Below, piece by piece: positions 42,788 to 51,492 of a DNA stretch of 64,000 nucleotides; the stretch's first letter is position 1, and each line of letters begins with the position of its first letter. Position numbers and translations under genes: made by a program. The DNA is from Chlorella sp. KRBP (Eukaryota > Chlorophyta > Trebouxiophyceae > Chlorellales > Chlorellaceae). The stretch is taken from assembly GCA_004335735.1 (NCBI GenBank), contig QAXK01004965.1, positions 1 to 64,000 of the forward strand. Direction: 5' to 3'. The notes beneath the pieces are model-generated. The model did no database searches. It was not told where the DNA came from and worked only from the letters and a program-made list of their open reading frames with translations.

Positions 42788-43858
42788 TCAGGGGGTCGCC
42801 GGGGGCGCCGAGTGCGCCGAGGGCGCCGAGGTGCGGCCGGGCTCGGCGCAGCCGCAGGAGCCCCGCAGCACGACCCGGGTCGCGAGGACCCCCGGCTGGT
42901 GGGGGTCGGCGCCGGTGACCCGCTCGTGGAGGCGCCGGGCGGCGAGGGCGCCCAGCTCGCGGACGGGCTGGCGCACGGTGGTCAGCCCGGGTCGCACGTA
43001 ACGGGCGGCCATGATGTCGTCCCAGCCGGTGACGGCGAGGTCGTCGGGCACGCGGACGCCGGCGCTGGTCATCCGGTCCAGGAGGGCGAGGGCGACCTCG
43101 TCGTTGGCGCAGACGACGGCGTCGGTGGGGACCCCGGCCTCGAGGAGGCGCTCGGCGACGGCCGTGCCGTCCTCCTCGCGCAGGCCGCCACCGAGCGGCG
43201 CGGGGACCTCGAGGCCGCGCTCGACGAGGACGCGCGCGAAGCCCTCGAAGCGCTGACGGACGTCGGGGGCGACCTCGGGGTCGCCGGCGAAGACCGGGCG
43301 GGTGCGGCCGTGGACGTCGAGGAGGTGGGCGGTCAGGGCGGCCGAGCTCGCGGTGTTCTCGGCGGCGAGGTGCTCGAAGCCGTCGGTGCCGCCGCCGGCG
43401 ACGACGAGGAGGGGCCGCTGGCGGGTGGCGCGGCGCAGGACGGCCTCGGGGAGCAGGCCACCGAGGACGGCGACGCCGTCGACCCCGGCGACGAGCCGGC
43501 CGAAGCGGGCGGCGTCCAGGGCCCGCCCGCGCTCGACGAGGGTGAGGACCACGCTGAGGTCGAGCTCGGCCGCGGCCTCCTCGAAGCCCATGAGCAGCTC
43601 GGAGAAGTAGGGGCCCTCGAGCTCGGGGAGGACCAGGCCGAGGGCCTCGTGCTGGCGGACGGCGAGCGAGCGGGCGGCGGCCAGCGGCATGTAGTCGAGG
43701 CGGTCGATGGCCTCGAGGACCTTGTCGCGGGTCCGGGCCGAGACCGCGCCGGTGCCCTGGACGACGCGCGAGACGGTCGCGATGGAGACCCCCGCGGCCT
43801 CGGCGACCGAGTAGATCGTCGGGCCCGAGGGCTCACGGGCCGGAGTCCGGACCTCCAC
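42788..43858 (-). CDS. LacI family transcriptional repressor
   Basis: The 356-residue protein has the LacI helix-turn-helix and hinge (IYSVAEAAGVSIATVSRVV, LEAIDRLDYMPLAAARSLA) followed by a periplasmic-binding-protein-like effector domain (GLVLPELEGPYFSELLMGFE, VVCANDEVALALLDRM, VTGWDDIMAARYVRPGLTTVRQP). It should repress its own operon until a sugar from the target glycan binds. GGAGGTGGC precedes tandem GTGs at 43861 and 43858; the second has better spacing. Two matching operators lie 13-48 bases upstream. Confidence 0.93.
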   Translation of the reverse strand: MEVRTPAREPSGPTIYSVAEAAGVSIATVSRVVQGTGAVSARTRDKVLEAIDRLDYMPLAAARSLAVRQHEALGLVLPELEGPYFSELLMGFEEAAAELDLSVVLTLVERGRALDAARFGRLVAGVDGVAVLGGLLPEAVLRRATRQRPLLVVAGGGTDGFEHLAAENTASSAALTAHLLDVHGRTRPVFAGDPEVAPDVRQRFEGFARVLVERGLEVPAPLGGGLREEDGTAVAERLLEAGVPTDAVVCANDEVALALLDRMTSAGVRVPDDLAVTGWDDIMAARYVRPGLTTVRQPVRELGALAARRLHERVTGADPHQPGVLATRVVLRGSCGCAEPGRTSAPSAHSAPPATP

Positions 43859-43870
43859 CACGCCACCTCC

Positions 43871-43906
43871 TTGTAAGCGCTTACAACATCGTTGTGAGCG
43901 CTTACA
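43871..43906. promoter_or_regulatory. Two LacI operators upstream of lacI
   Basis: TTGTAAGCGCTTACAA (43871-43886) is a perfect 16-bp palindrome. TGTGAGCGCTTACA (43893-43906) is the same site with one change. Their centres are 21 bases apart, two helical turns, so two dimers can sit on the same face of the DNA. They lie just before lacI and should control the whole operon. The remaining gap to 44271 holds only the dispersed hairpin at 44117-44163 and no gene that could be supported. Confidence 0.85.
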
Positions 43907-44116
43907 CTGCCACGGCTCCGGGCGTCCGACAACCCCCCGGGTGCGTCGCCGGACCGGTCGGCGGGGGTCCGGCCGACCCGTCCTCACCACCCTGACCTGC
44001 GACGATGCGGCGACACGCGCGGACGCGTCCCCGAGCGATGACAACGGTGTCGGCGGCCGCTCCCGGGGCCGGGTCTCGTCCCGAGGACGTGCCTCCTCGC
44101 CGGGGAGATCGTGCGT

Positions 44117-44163
44117 CGCCGGGGTGCCGTGGCACCCCGGCGGGGCGGGACGGCACCGGCGAA
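44117..44163. repeat. Dispersed intergenic hairpin element, copy 2
   Basis: CGCCGGGGTGCC (44117-44128) and GGCACCCCGGCG (44131-44142) form a 12-bp stem with a two-base gap. Bases 44119-44163 match the element at 29549-29593 at 35 of 45 positions. It lies 109 bases before the SRPBCC gene. Confidence 0.5.
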
Positions 44164-44271
44164 CCGGGAGGTGCCCGGCGGGAAGGGGCCGCACCGCCCG
44201 GGTCCGACGGTCCCGGGGCGGAGGGTCGGGCGGGGCTGTTGCGGGCGTCCCGGCAGCGCCACACTGGGGCC

Positions 44272-44739
44272 ATGGGCACCCCGTACACGATCAGCCGGTC
44301 CACGACCGTCGAGGCCGACCCCGAGGCGGTGCGCACGTTGCTGCGCGACTTCCGGCAGTGGCCGCGCTGGTCGCCGTGGGAGGACCTCGACCCGGCGATG
44401 CGGCGCACCTACGACGGGCCCGACGCCGGGGTGGGCTCGCGCTACGCCTGGCAGGGGAACCGCAAGGCCGGGCGCGGCACGATGGAGGTGACCGGGGACG
44501 CGCCGCACGAGGTCGACGTGGCGCTGTCCTTCGAGAAGCCGTTCCCCTCGCGCTCGCGGGTCGAGTTCGTCCTGACGCCGCACGGTGGGTCGACCGGGGT
44601 CGAGTGGCGGATGCTCGGCGAGCTGAGCCCGCTCATGCGGGTCCTCTCGCTCGTGAAGTCGATGGACGCCCTCGTCGGGCCGGACATGGAGAAGGGGCTG
44701 GTCCGGCTCCGGGCCGCCGCGGAGGGCCGGCCGGCCTGA
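44272..44739 (+). CDS. SRPBCC (START-like) family protein
   Basis: The 155-residue protein begins TISRSTTVEADPEAVRTLLRDFRQWPRWSPWEDLDPAM (landmarks VEADPEAV and WPRWSPWEDLDP), has YAWQGNRKAGRGTMEV and ends with a long helix, the standard SRPBCC fold pattern of polyketide cyclase/dehydrase-like proteins. These bind lipids or small hydrophobic ligands; no catalytic residues are recognised. It is convergent with a membrane protein gene 22 bases away. Confidence 0.85.
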   Translation: MGTPYTISRSTTVEADPEAVRTLLRDFRQWPRWSPWEDLDPAMRRTYDGPDAGVGSRYAWQGNRKAGRGTMEVTGDAPHEVDVALSFEKPFPSRSRVEFVLTPHGGSTGVEWRMLGELSPLMRVLSLVKSMDALVGPDMEKGLVRLRAAAEGRPA

Positions 44740-44761
44740 CCTCGACGAGCGGCCGGGTCGC

Positions 44762-45442
44762 TCAGCCCCGGGGTGCCCGGGCGGTGGCCGGTCCGCGTCG
44801 CATCGCGGTGAGCGCGAGGAGCACCGCGAGCGCCACCTCACCGGCCAGGGCGGGGGCGAGGACCCAGGTCAGGGCCAGGCCGTCGACCGGCAGGAGCGCC
44901 GCCCCCAGGGCTCCGGCGCCACAGAGGCCGACGGCCCCCGCGCCGGCCCGCGCCGCCAGTCCCGCGTGCCGGACGGCCACCGCGACCGCCACGAGGTGCA
45001 GGCCGAGCACCCCGAGGGCCGTGCCCCAGTGGTCCCGGAAGGCGCCGGCCCCGGTGTCGCCGTCGGCGAGGAGGACCAGGGCACCGACGGCGAGGAGCAG
45101 CGCGTACCCCGTCCGGGCCAGCAGGGCCGCCCAGGCGGCGGGGCGGGAGCGGTCGCGGGTGAGGGTCCACAGCTCGCGGGCCACGACCACCTCGGCCGCC
45201 GCGACGATGAGGAAACTCGCGACGACGTCCAGGCTCGAGGAGCGCGGGCCGACCCCGTCGAGGAGGGCGACCGCCGGCACCGACAGGGCGAGGGTGCCCA
45301 CGAGCCCGGCGAGGCCGAGCCGGGCCGCCCGGTGGGGGCGGTCGGCGCTCCTCGCCCGGCGGGTGGCCGCGGGGGTCGCCCGCACCACGGGCCGGGTCGC
45401 GGGGCGGGTCCGGGCCACGGGGCGGGTCACGGTCGTCGTCAT
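44762..45442 (-). CDS. Multi-pass membrane protein of unknown function (DUF4386-like)
   Basis: The 226-residue protein has a Thr/Arg/Pro-rich N-terminal tail of about 40 residues and six membrane segments (LGLAGLVGTLALSVPAVALL, VVASFLIVAAAEVVV, AALLARTGYALLLAVGALVLL and others). The spacing of helices and GTALGVLGLHLVAVAVAVRHAG resemble DUF4386 proteins, but similarity is judged only by eye. No functional residues are recognised. Confidence 0.65.
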   Translation of the reverse strand: MTTTVTRPVARTRPATRPVVRATPAATRRARSADRPHRAARLGLAGLVGTLALSVPAVALLDGVGPRSSSLDVVASFLIVAAAEVVVARELWTLTRDRSRPAAWAALLARTGYALLLAVGALVLLADGDTGAGAFRDHWGTALGVLGLHLVAVAVAVRHAGLAARAGAGAVGLCGAGALGAALLPVDGLALTWVLAPALAGEVALAVLLALTAMRRGPATARAPRG

Positions 45443-45583
45443 GGGTCGAGACTGTCGGCGCGGGGCCGGCGCTGTCTGTCGGGGTGAGCCCTGAGCCGAC
45501 CCCGAGCCGTCCCCGGGTGGCGCTGCTAGGGTCCCCGCTCGTGAAGCGCCGTGCTCCCGACGCCCGCCCGACGGAGGCCTGAC

Positions 45584-46834
45584 GTGGGCCACCACCACCC
45601 GCTCCCGGAGGCGGCCGCGCACGGCGCGGTGCCCGACGCCGACCTGGCTCCCACCCCGCTGGTCACCCGCGTCGTCGTGCTCCTCCTCGTCCTCCTGACC
45701 GCCGCCGCCACGGTCGTCGGCCTGGTCACCCTCTGGCCGCGCGGCGAGGTGCCGAAGAACCCGGACCTCGACTACGCCGTCGCCGGGGCGACCTTCCCGC
45801 AGGGGAGCGTCGTGTCCCTCACCGAGCCGTGTCCCGCGGCCGCCCCGGACTCGACCGACGGCGGGCCGGTCGGTGCGCCCGACTGCGGCCAGCTCGTCGT
45901 CCGCCTCGACGACGGCTCCGAGCAGACCGTGCGGATCCCGCCCGAGGTCAGCCGCTCCGGGCTGCGGGCCGGTGACACCGTCACGCTGCTGAAGCTCCCC
46001 GACGAGGCCGTCGCCGACGCCGCCGACCAGGGCGCCGTGCTCGACGACGCCTACTCCTTCGCCGGCGTCGACCGCGACCCGCCGCTGCTGGTCCTCTCGG
46101 CCGTCTTCGTCGTGCTCGTCCTGCTCGTCGCGCGCTGGCGGGGCCTGGCCGCCCTCGTCAGCCTCGGGGTCGGCGGGTACGTGCTGCTCGGCTTCGTGGC
46201 GCCGGCCCTCCTCCAGGGCGCGGACCCGGTCGCGGTGGGGCTCACCGCCTCCGGCGCGACGATGCTCGTCGTCCTCTACCTCACGCACGGCCCGAGCCTG
46301 CGCACCTCGACCGCCCTGCTCGGCACGGTCGTGGGCCTGGCCCTGACCGCCGTCGCGGGCGTCTGGGGCTCGGACGCCGCCCGCCTCACCGGTGTCGGCG
46401 ACGAGAACGGCGGGCTGCTGCAGGCCCTCGGCACCGAGGTGCGTCTGCACGATCTCGTCGCGTGCGGCGTGCTCATCGCGGCGTTCGGGGTCCTCAACGA
46501 CGTGACGATCAGCCAGACCTCGGCGGTGTGGGAGCTGCGCGCCGCCGACCCGCTGCGCAGCCGCGCCGCGCTCTTCGCCTCGGCGATGCGGATCGGCCGT
46601 GACCACCTCGCCTCCACGGTGTACACGATCGTGTTCGCCTACGCCGGAGCCGCGTTGCCCATCCTGCTGCTCATCTCGCTCTCGGGGCAGGGGGTCGACA
46701 AGCTCTTCCTCTCGGAGGACATCACCGCCGAGGTGGTCCGCACCCTGGCCAGCGCCGTCGGCCTCGTGCTCGCCATCCCGGCGACCACGGCGGTCGCGGT
46801 GCTCGTCGCCCCGCCGCCGCGTCGAACCCCCTGA
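45584..46834 (+). CDS. YibE/F-like integral membrane protein
   Basis: The 416-residue protein has one N-terminal membrane segment, an extracytoplasmic domain of about 130 residues (DLDYAVAGATFPQGSV to DDAYSFAGVDRD), and about seven membrane segments. GGLLQALGTEVRLHDLVACGVLIAAFGVLNDVTISQTSAVWEL (landmarks ALGTEVRLHDL and LNDVTISQ) and MRIGRDHLASTVYTIVFAYAGAALP are the YibE/F family pattern. The function is unknown. The GTG at 45584 follows GGAGG by 6 bases, preferred over an upstream GTG at 45551. Confidence 0.88.
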   Translation: MGHHHPLPEAAAHGAVPDADLAPTPLVTRVVVLLLVLLTAAATVVGLVTLWPRGEVPKNPDLDYAVAGATFPQGSVVSLTEPCPAAAPDSTDGGPVGAPDCGQLVVRLDDGSEQTVRIPPEVSRSGLRAGDTVTLLKLPDEAVADAADQGAVLDDAYSFAGVDRDPPLLVLSAVFVVLVLLVARWRGLAALVSLGVGGYVLLGFVAPALLQGADPVAVGLTASGATMLVVLYLTHGPSLRTSTALLGTVVGLALTAVAGVWGSDAARLTGVGDENGGLLQALGTEVRLHDLVACGVLIAAFGVLNDVTISQTSAVWELRAADPLRSRAALFASAMRIGRDHLASTVYTIVFAYAGAALPILLLISLSGQGVDKLFLSEDITAEVVRTLASAVGLVLAIPATTAVAVLVAPPPRRTP

Positions 46835-46924
46835 CCCGCGGCTGGTGCCGCACACCGGCCTGTGGTGGGATCGGTCCAGCAGCGGGACGGCCGTCCCGTC
46901 CGCCGTCGACCCGAAGGCCCGCGC

Positions 46925-48178
46925 ATGCCCGAGCCCCGACCCGCGACCTACGGCGTCCACTCCGAGGTGGGCCGGCTCCGGAAGGTGCTCGTCTGCCGGC
47001 CCGGCCTGGCGCACCGCCGGCTGACGCCGACGAACTCGGGCGAGCTGCTCTTCGACGACGTCCTCTGGGTCGGGCAGGCCGAGCGGGACCACGCCGAGTT
47101 CGTCGCCGAGCTGACGGCCCGGGGGGTCGAGGTCGTCGAGCTGCACGACGTGCTCGCACAGACGATGGTCGTGCCGGGCGCCCGCGACTGGCTCCTCGAC
47201 CGCAAGATCGTGCCGAACCACGTGGGGCTCGGCCTCGTCGAGGGCACCCGGGCCTTCCTCGAGAGCCTCGCGCCGCAACGCCTCGCCGAGTTCCTCATCG
47301 GGGGGCTGGCCATCCCCGACCTCCCGCAGGAGTTCCGCTCGCCGTTCGCGGTGCTGGCCCGCGAGCAGATCGGCGCCCGCGAGTACCTCCTGCCACCGCT
47401 GCCGAACACCCTGTACACGCGCGACACGACGTGCTGGGTCTACGGCGGCCTGACGCTCAACCCGCTCTACTGGCCGGCGCGCCAGAACGAGACGATCATC
47501 TACAAGGCGATCTACCGCTTCCACCCCGACTTCGCCGGGTCGCCCATCTGGTGGGGCGACCCCGAGACCGACTGGGGCGAGTCGACGCTCGAGGGCGGCG
47601 ACGTCATGCCCGTCGGCAACGGCGTGGTCCTCATGGGGATGAGCGAGCGCACCTCGCGCCAGGCGATCACCCAGGTGGCGGCCGCCCTCTTCGCGCAGGG
47701 AGCCGCCGAGAAGGTCGTCGTCGCGGGGATGCCGCGGCTGCGGGCCGCGATGCACCTCGACACCGTCTTCACCTTCGCCGACCGCGACGTCGTGACCCTC
47801 TACCCGACGATCATGGACGGCGTCCACACCTTCGTCCTCCACCCCTCCGACTCCGCGCCCGGCGTCGAGGTCGAGGACCGGGGCGAGGGCTCGTTCACCA
47901 AGGTGACCGCCGAGGCGCTGGGCCTGGACGGGCTGCGGGTCATCGAGACCGGGGGTGACGCGTACACCTCCGAGCGCCAGCAGTGGGACAGCGGCAACAA
48001 CGCCGTCGCCGTCGAGCCGGGCGTCGTCTTCACCTACGACCGCAACACGACGACGAACGCGCTGCTCCGGCGGGCCGGCATCGAGGTCGTCGAGATCCGC
48101 GGTGCCGAGCTCGGCCGCGGACGCGGTGGCGGTCACTGCATGACCTGCCCGCTGGTGCGCGACGCCGTGGACTACTGA
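46925..48178 (+). CDS. arcA: Arginine deiminase
   Basis: The 417-residue guanidino-group hydrolase converts arginine to citrulline and ammonia. It has GVHSEVGRLRKVLVCRPG, PNTLYTRDTTCWV, LEGGDVMPVGNGVVLMGMSERTS (landmark EGGDV), RAAMHLDTVFTFAD and the C-terminal GRGGGHCMTCP with catalytic Cys405. Length equals classical bacterial ADI. Ornithine carbamoyltransferase and carbamate kinase are not adjacent, so the gene is not in a standard arc operon. The carboxylate-amine ligase gene follows 11 bases after the stop. Confidence 0.95.
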   Translation: MPEPRPATYGVHSEVGRLRKVLVCRPGLAHRRLTPTNSGELLFDDVLWVGQAERDHAEFVAELTARGVEVVELHDVLAQTMVVPGARDWLLDRKIVPNHVGLGLVEGTRAFLESLAPQRLAEFLIGGLAIPDLPQEFRSPFAVLAREQIGAREYLLPPLPNTLYTRDTTCWVYGGLTLNPLYWPARQNETIIYKAIYRFHPDFAGSPIWWGDPETDWGESTLEGGDVMPVGNGVVLMGMSERTSRQAITQVAAALFAQGAAEKVVVAGMPRLRAAMHLDTVFTFADRDVVTLYPTIMDGVHTFVLHPSDSAPGVEVEDRGEGSFTKVTAEALGLDGLRVIETGGDAYTSERQQWDSGNNAVAVEPGVVFTYDRNTTTNALLRRAGIEVVEIRGAELGRGRGGGHCMTCPLVRDAVDY

Positions 48179-48189
48179 GCGGTGACCGG

Positions 48190-49338
48190 ATGAGCCCCGA
48201 CCGCACCTTCCGCCCCTCGGCCGGCCGCACCCTCGGCGTCGAGTGGGAGCTCGGCCTCGTCGACCCCGCCACGCTCGACCTCGTCTCCCGGGCTCCCGAG
48301 CTCATCGAGGCCCTGGACCCGCCCGGGGAGGGCGGGCACGCCCACGCGACGGGCGGGGGTCGCTCGCTCGTGACCAAGGAGCTGCTGCGCAACACCGTCG
48401 AGATCGTGACCGGGGTGTGCGACAACGCCGCCGGCGCCGCGGCCGACCTCGAGGACGGGCTGTGGCGGGTGCGCCGAGCCGCCGACGGCCTCGGGGTCGG
48501 GCTGTTCGCCGGGGGCGCGCACCCGTTCAGCCGCTGGGAGGACCAGGAGGTCTCCCCGGGACAGCGCTACGAGACACTCATCGACCGCACCCAGTGGTGG
48601 GGGCGGCAGATGGTCATCTACGGCGTGCACGTGCACGTCGGGGTCACGTCGGCGGCCAAGGTCTGGCCGCTCGTCAACGCGCTGCTCACCTACCACCCCC
48701 ACCTCACGGCGCTTTCGGCGTCCTCGCCCTTCACCGGCGGCGTCGACACCGGCTACGCGAGCAACCGCACGATGCTCTTCCAGCAGCTGCCGACCGCCGG
48801 CCTGCCCTTCCAGTTCGAGACTTGGGCGCAGTACCGGTCCTACCTCCACGACGTGTTCACCACCGGGGTCGTCGACGACGCGAGCGAGCTGCGCTGGGAC
48901 ATCCGGCCCTCGCTGCGGCTCGGCACGATCGAGGTCCGGGCCTGTGACGGGCTGACGTCGGTCGCGGAGGTGGCGGCGGTCGCTGCGTTCGTCCACTGCC
49001 TCGTGGTCCACCTCGAGGAGCGGCTCGACGTCGGCCGGCTCCCCGAGCCCCTCCCGCCCTGGCACGTGCAGGAGAACAAGTGGCGCGCAGCGCGGTACGG
49101 CCTGGACGCCATCGTCATCGCCGACGCCCGCAGCCGTGAGGTGCCCGTGGTCGAGGACGTGCTCGCGCTGCTCGACCGGCTCGAGCCGGTGGCCGGGCGG
49201 CTCGGGTGCCTCGACGAGCTGGCCGGCATCGAGCGGCTGGCGCTCGGCGGGGCGGGCTACCTGCGGATGCGGGCCGCGGCCGAGGAGGCCGGCGGAGACC
49301 TGCGGGCCGCCGCGCGGGCCGGGCTCGTCGCCGGCTGA
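48190..49338 (+). CDS. Carboxylate-amine ligase, YbdK (GCS2) family
   Basis: The 382-residue protein begins with RTLGVEWELGLVD and has LVTKELLRNTVEIVTGVC, GGAHPFSRWEDQEVSPGQRY (landmark GAHPFS), VIYGVHVHVGV, SSPFTGGVDTGYASNRTMLF and RPSLRLGTIEVRACD. This is the glutamate-cysteine ligase type 2 family, whose YbdK branch has weak glutamate-cysteine ligase activity. In actinobacteria lacking glutathione the true role is unclear. It is probably co-transcribed with arcA. Confidence 0.9.
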   Translation: MSPDRTFRPSAGRTLGVEWELGLVDPATLDLVSRAPELIEALDPPGEGGHAHATGGGRSLVTKELLRNTVEIVTGVCDNAAGAAADLEDGLWRVRRAADGLGVGLFAGGAHPFSRWEDQEVSPGQRYETLIDRTQWWGRQMVIYGVHVHVGVTSAAKVWPLVNALLTYHPHLTALSASSPFTGGVDTGYASNRTMLFQQLPTAGLPFQFETWAQYRSYLHDVFTTGVVDDASELRWDIRPSLRLGTIEVRACDGLTSVAEVAAVAAFVHCLVVHLEERLDVGRLPEPLPPWHVQENKWRAARYGLDAIVIADARSREVPVVEDVLALLDRLEPVAGRLGCLDELAGIERLALGGAGYLRMRAAAEEAGGDLRAAARAGLVAG

Positions 49339-49386
49339 GGGAGAAACGCCGGTGCGTCGCGGCGGGCCGGCTCCTACGGTGTCGGG

Positions 49387-50334
49387 ATGCAGTCACCCCC
49401 GTCCGACCTGACGCCCGGCGACCTCCTCGACGCGGTGCGGCGGACGTGGCGCCACGACGCGGTGTCGGCGGAGTACCTGCCCGTCGGCTTCGGGAGCCAC
49501 CACTGGCGGGTCGAGGACACCTCCGGCCGACCGTGGTTCGTCTCCGCCGACGACGTCCGGGACGACCCGGGGGCCGCGAGTCTCTCGTCGGCCTTCGGGG
49601 TGGCGGCCGCGGCGAGGGCTGCAGGTGTCGTCGGGGCGCACGGCCCGGTGCCGGGCCGCGACGGCGCCCTCTTCGTGCCGGTCGGCCGGTGGGGGGTCTC
49701 GGTGCAGCCGTGGCTGGACGGGACGGCCGGACGCTTCGGGGACCGGTTCGACGACGAGGCCGCGAGCGCGCTCGTGAGGCTGCTCGCCGGGCTGCACGCG
49801 GTCGACGGGTCGGGCGCCCGGCCGGAGGAGGCGGGGCTGCCCGGACGCCCGGGGCTGGAAGAGGTCCTCGCCGAGGTGGCCGCCGGCCGGCAGCCGTCGG
49901 GTGGGCCGCTGGCCGGTGAGGTCGCGGCGCTGCTCGCGCGCTCGATGCGGGGGGTGCGGGCGGCGCTCGACGCGTCCGACGCCGTGGGGTCGCCGGACCC
50001 CGGCCGGCTCGTCGTCACGCACGGGGAACCGCACCCCGGCAACGTCGTGCGGACCGCGGCGGGGCTCGTGCTCGTCGACTGGGACACCGCCCGCCTCGCC
50101 GAGCCGGAGCGCGACCTGTGGCTCGTCTGCGAGCGGACCACCGTCGACGTCTCCGCGCTCTACCAGGAGCTCACCGGCCGCACCGTCGAGCGCGCCCGCC
50201 TGGTGGACCGGGCGAGGCACTGGGCGCTGCTCGACGTCGCGTCCTTCGTCCCGGACCTGCTGGCGGCCGGGGCGCCGGACGAGGACACGGCGTGGCAGCT
50301 GACCGCGCTGGCGGAGACCCTCGACGGCCTCTGA
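49387..50334 (+). CDS. Aminoglycoside phosphotransferase-fold (APH) kinase
   Basis: The 315-residue protein has a short kinase N-lobe (LPVGFGSHHWRV) and the C-lobe motifs VVTHGEPHPGNVV (catalytic loop) and LVDWDTARLAEPERDLW (metal-binding Asp). That is the APH/choline-kinase fold. The family covers many small-molecule kinases, so antibiotic resistance should not be assumed. The stop is 18 bases from the convergent NAD(P)-binding gene. Confidence 0.85.
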   Translation: MQSPPSDLTPGDLLDAVRRTWRHDAVSAEYLPVGFGSHHWRVEDTSGRPWFVSADDVRDDPGAASLSSAFGVAAAARAAGVVGAHGPVPGRDGALFVPVGRWGVSVQPWLDGTAGRFGDRFDDEAASALVRLLAGLHAVDGSGARPEEAGLPGRPGLEEVLAEVAAGRQPSGGPLAGEVAALLARSMRGVRAALDASDAVGSPDPGRLVVTHGEPHPGNVVRTAAGLVLVDWDTARLAEPERDLWLVCERTTVDVSALYQELTGRTVERARLVDRARHWALLDVASFVPDLLAAGAPDEDTAWQLTALAETLDGL

Positions 50335-50352
50335 CTCAGGCGCTCGCGAGAC

Positions 50353-51021
50353 TCAGGCGCTCGCGGCGGCCTCGACGGCGTCGAGCTCCTCGGCGACCGG
50401 CGTGCTGCCGATGTTGAACTCGATGACCGCGCCGGCGGTGCCGGGACGCTCGAGGACGTCGGCGACGACGAGGGCGACGTCGGCCCGAGGCACCGAGCCC
50501 TTGCCGGCCCCGGTGCGCGAGGTCTCGATCGACCCCGTGCCCGCGTCGTCGGTCAGGGCGCTCGGGCGGACGAGGGTCCACGCCAGGTCAGTGGCCTGGA
50601 GGTGGGCGTCGGCCGCGGTCTTGGCGTCGGCGTACGCGAAGAACGGGTCGTCCTGCGGCACACCGTGGTCGGGGCCGGCGCCGTAGTACGAGACCATGAC
50701 GTACCGGTGCACGCCGGCCTGCGCGGCGGCATCCATCGAGCGGATGGCGGCGTCGCGGTCGACGGCGTAGGTGCGCTCGGGGCTACCGCCACCGGCGCCG
50801 GCCGACCAGACGACCGCGTCGTGGCCGGAGAGCAACTGCGCGATCTCGTCGGTCGGGAGCGACTGGACGTCGGCCACGAGGGCCGTGGCGCCGTCCGCCT
50901 CGACGTCGGCGGTGTGCTCCGGGTTGCGGATGACAGCGGTGACGTCGTGGGAGCGCTGGGCGAGCAGGGGCGTGAGGTGGCGGGCCACCTTGCCGTGGCC
51001 GCCGATCAGGAGGGTTCGCAT
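50353..51021 (-). CDS. NAD(P)-binding atypical SDR protein
   Basis: The 222-residue protein starts with a MRTLLIGGHGKVARHL nucleotide-binding loop and has VADVQSLPTDEI, VVWSAGAGGGSPERTYAVDRDAAIRSMDAA (landmark VWSAGAGG), YVMVSYYGAG and WTLVRPSALTDDAGTG. This fits the atypical SDR/NmrA-like family, often bearing regulatory or reductase roles. The ATG at 51021 starts the Rossmann strand; the frame has an ATG five codons earlier. Confidence 0.88.
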   Translation of the reverse strand: MRTLLIGGHGKVARHLTPLLAQRSHDVTAVIRNPEHTADVEADGATALVADVQSLPTDEIAQLLSGHDAVVWSAGAGGGSPERTYAVDRDAAIRSMDAAAQAGVHRYVMVSYYGAGPDHGVPQDDPFFAYADAKTAADAHLQATDLAWTLVRPSALTDDAGTGSIETSRTGAGKGSVPRADVALVVADVLERPGTAGAVIEFNIGSTPVAEELDAVEAAASA

Positions 51022-51081
51022 GTCCGGGCCAACCACCTCCGGCGGCGAGGTGTTCCTCCACGGCGCCCGAGGTGCACCGGC

Positions 51082-51492
51082 TCACACCGCCGCGAGGGCC
51101 GCGACCAGCCCGACGAGCGAGGCCGCGGTCCGCACCCGGTCGGCGACGAGCAGCCGACGGAGCAGCACCGGGGTGGGTCCGTCGCGTCCGAGCCTGCCGT
51201 GGGTCGGGGCGGCGGCCACCGCGGTCGTCCCGAGGGCCACGGCCTGCGCCGCGAGGGCCAGGACGACCCACGGCGCGAGCGGCGCGGCGAGGACGACCCA
51301 GGCGCCCACGAGCAGCACGGCGAGGTAGACCGGCGCGACGAGCCGCACGATCCGCCGGGAGTGGGCGTCGTGGGCGGTGGCGAAGGTCGTCGCGGGCTGG
51401 TCGGCGAGCGCGGGATAGACGACGGCCGTGACCGTCACCTGGAAGCCCGCGTGCACCGCGGCCACGACGGCGAGGGCGACGAGCGGCGTCAT
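51082..51492 (-). CDS. Small membrane protein (DUF1772-like)
   Basis: The 136-residue protein has four membrane segments (LVALAVVAAVHAGFQVTVTAVVYP, VAPVYLAVLLVGAWVVLAA, PWVVLALAAQAVALGTTAVAAAP, RVRTAASLVGLVAALAAV as segments). QVTVTAVVYPAL and a mid-loop THGRLGRDGPTP resemble DUF1772 proteins. It overlaps the DUF2071 gene by four bases (ATGA), so the two are translated together. The function is unknown. Confidence 0.7.
   Translation of the reverse strand: MTPLVALAVVAAVHAGFQVTVTAVVYPALADQPATTFATAHDAHSRRIVRLVAPVYLAVLLVGAWVVLAAPLAPWVVLALAAQAVALGTTAVAAAPTHGRLGRDGPTPVLLRRLLVADRVRTAASLVGLVAALAAV

Noticed and set aside
44762..48136. Very long minus-strand reading frame of over 1100 codons
   Set aside because: Only its 3' end (44762-45442) is a real membrane protein gene. 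The rest lies opposite YibE/F and arginine deiminase, which have clear family motifs, and it is rich in repetitive Asp/Gly/Arg as expected for antisense of GC-rich genes.
46925..49338. Arginine deiminase (arc) energy operon
   Set aside because: No ornithine carbamoyltransferase, carbamate kinase or antiporter gene is adjacent; the neighbour is a carboxylate-amine ligase.
49387..50334. Aminoglycoside resistance gene
   Set aside because: The APH fold is shared by many metabolic kinases; nothing in the sequence or neighbourhood points to antibiotic modification.
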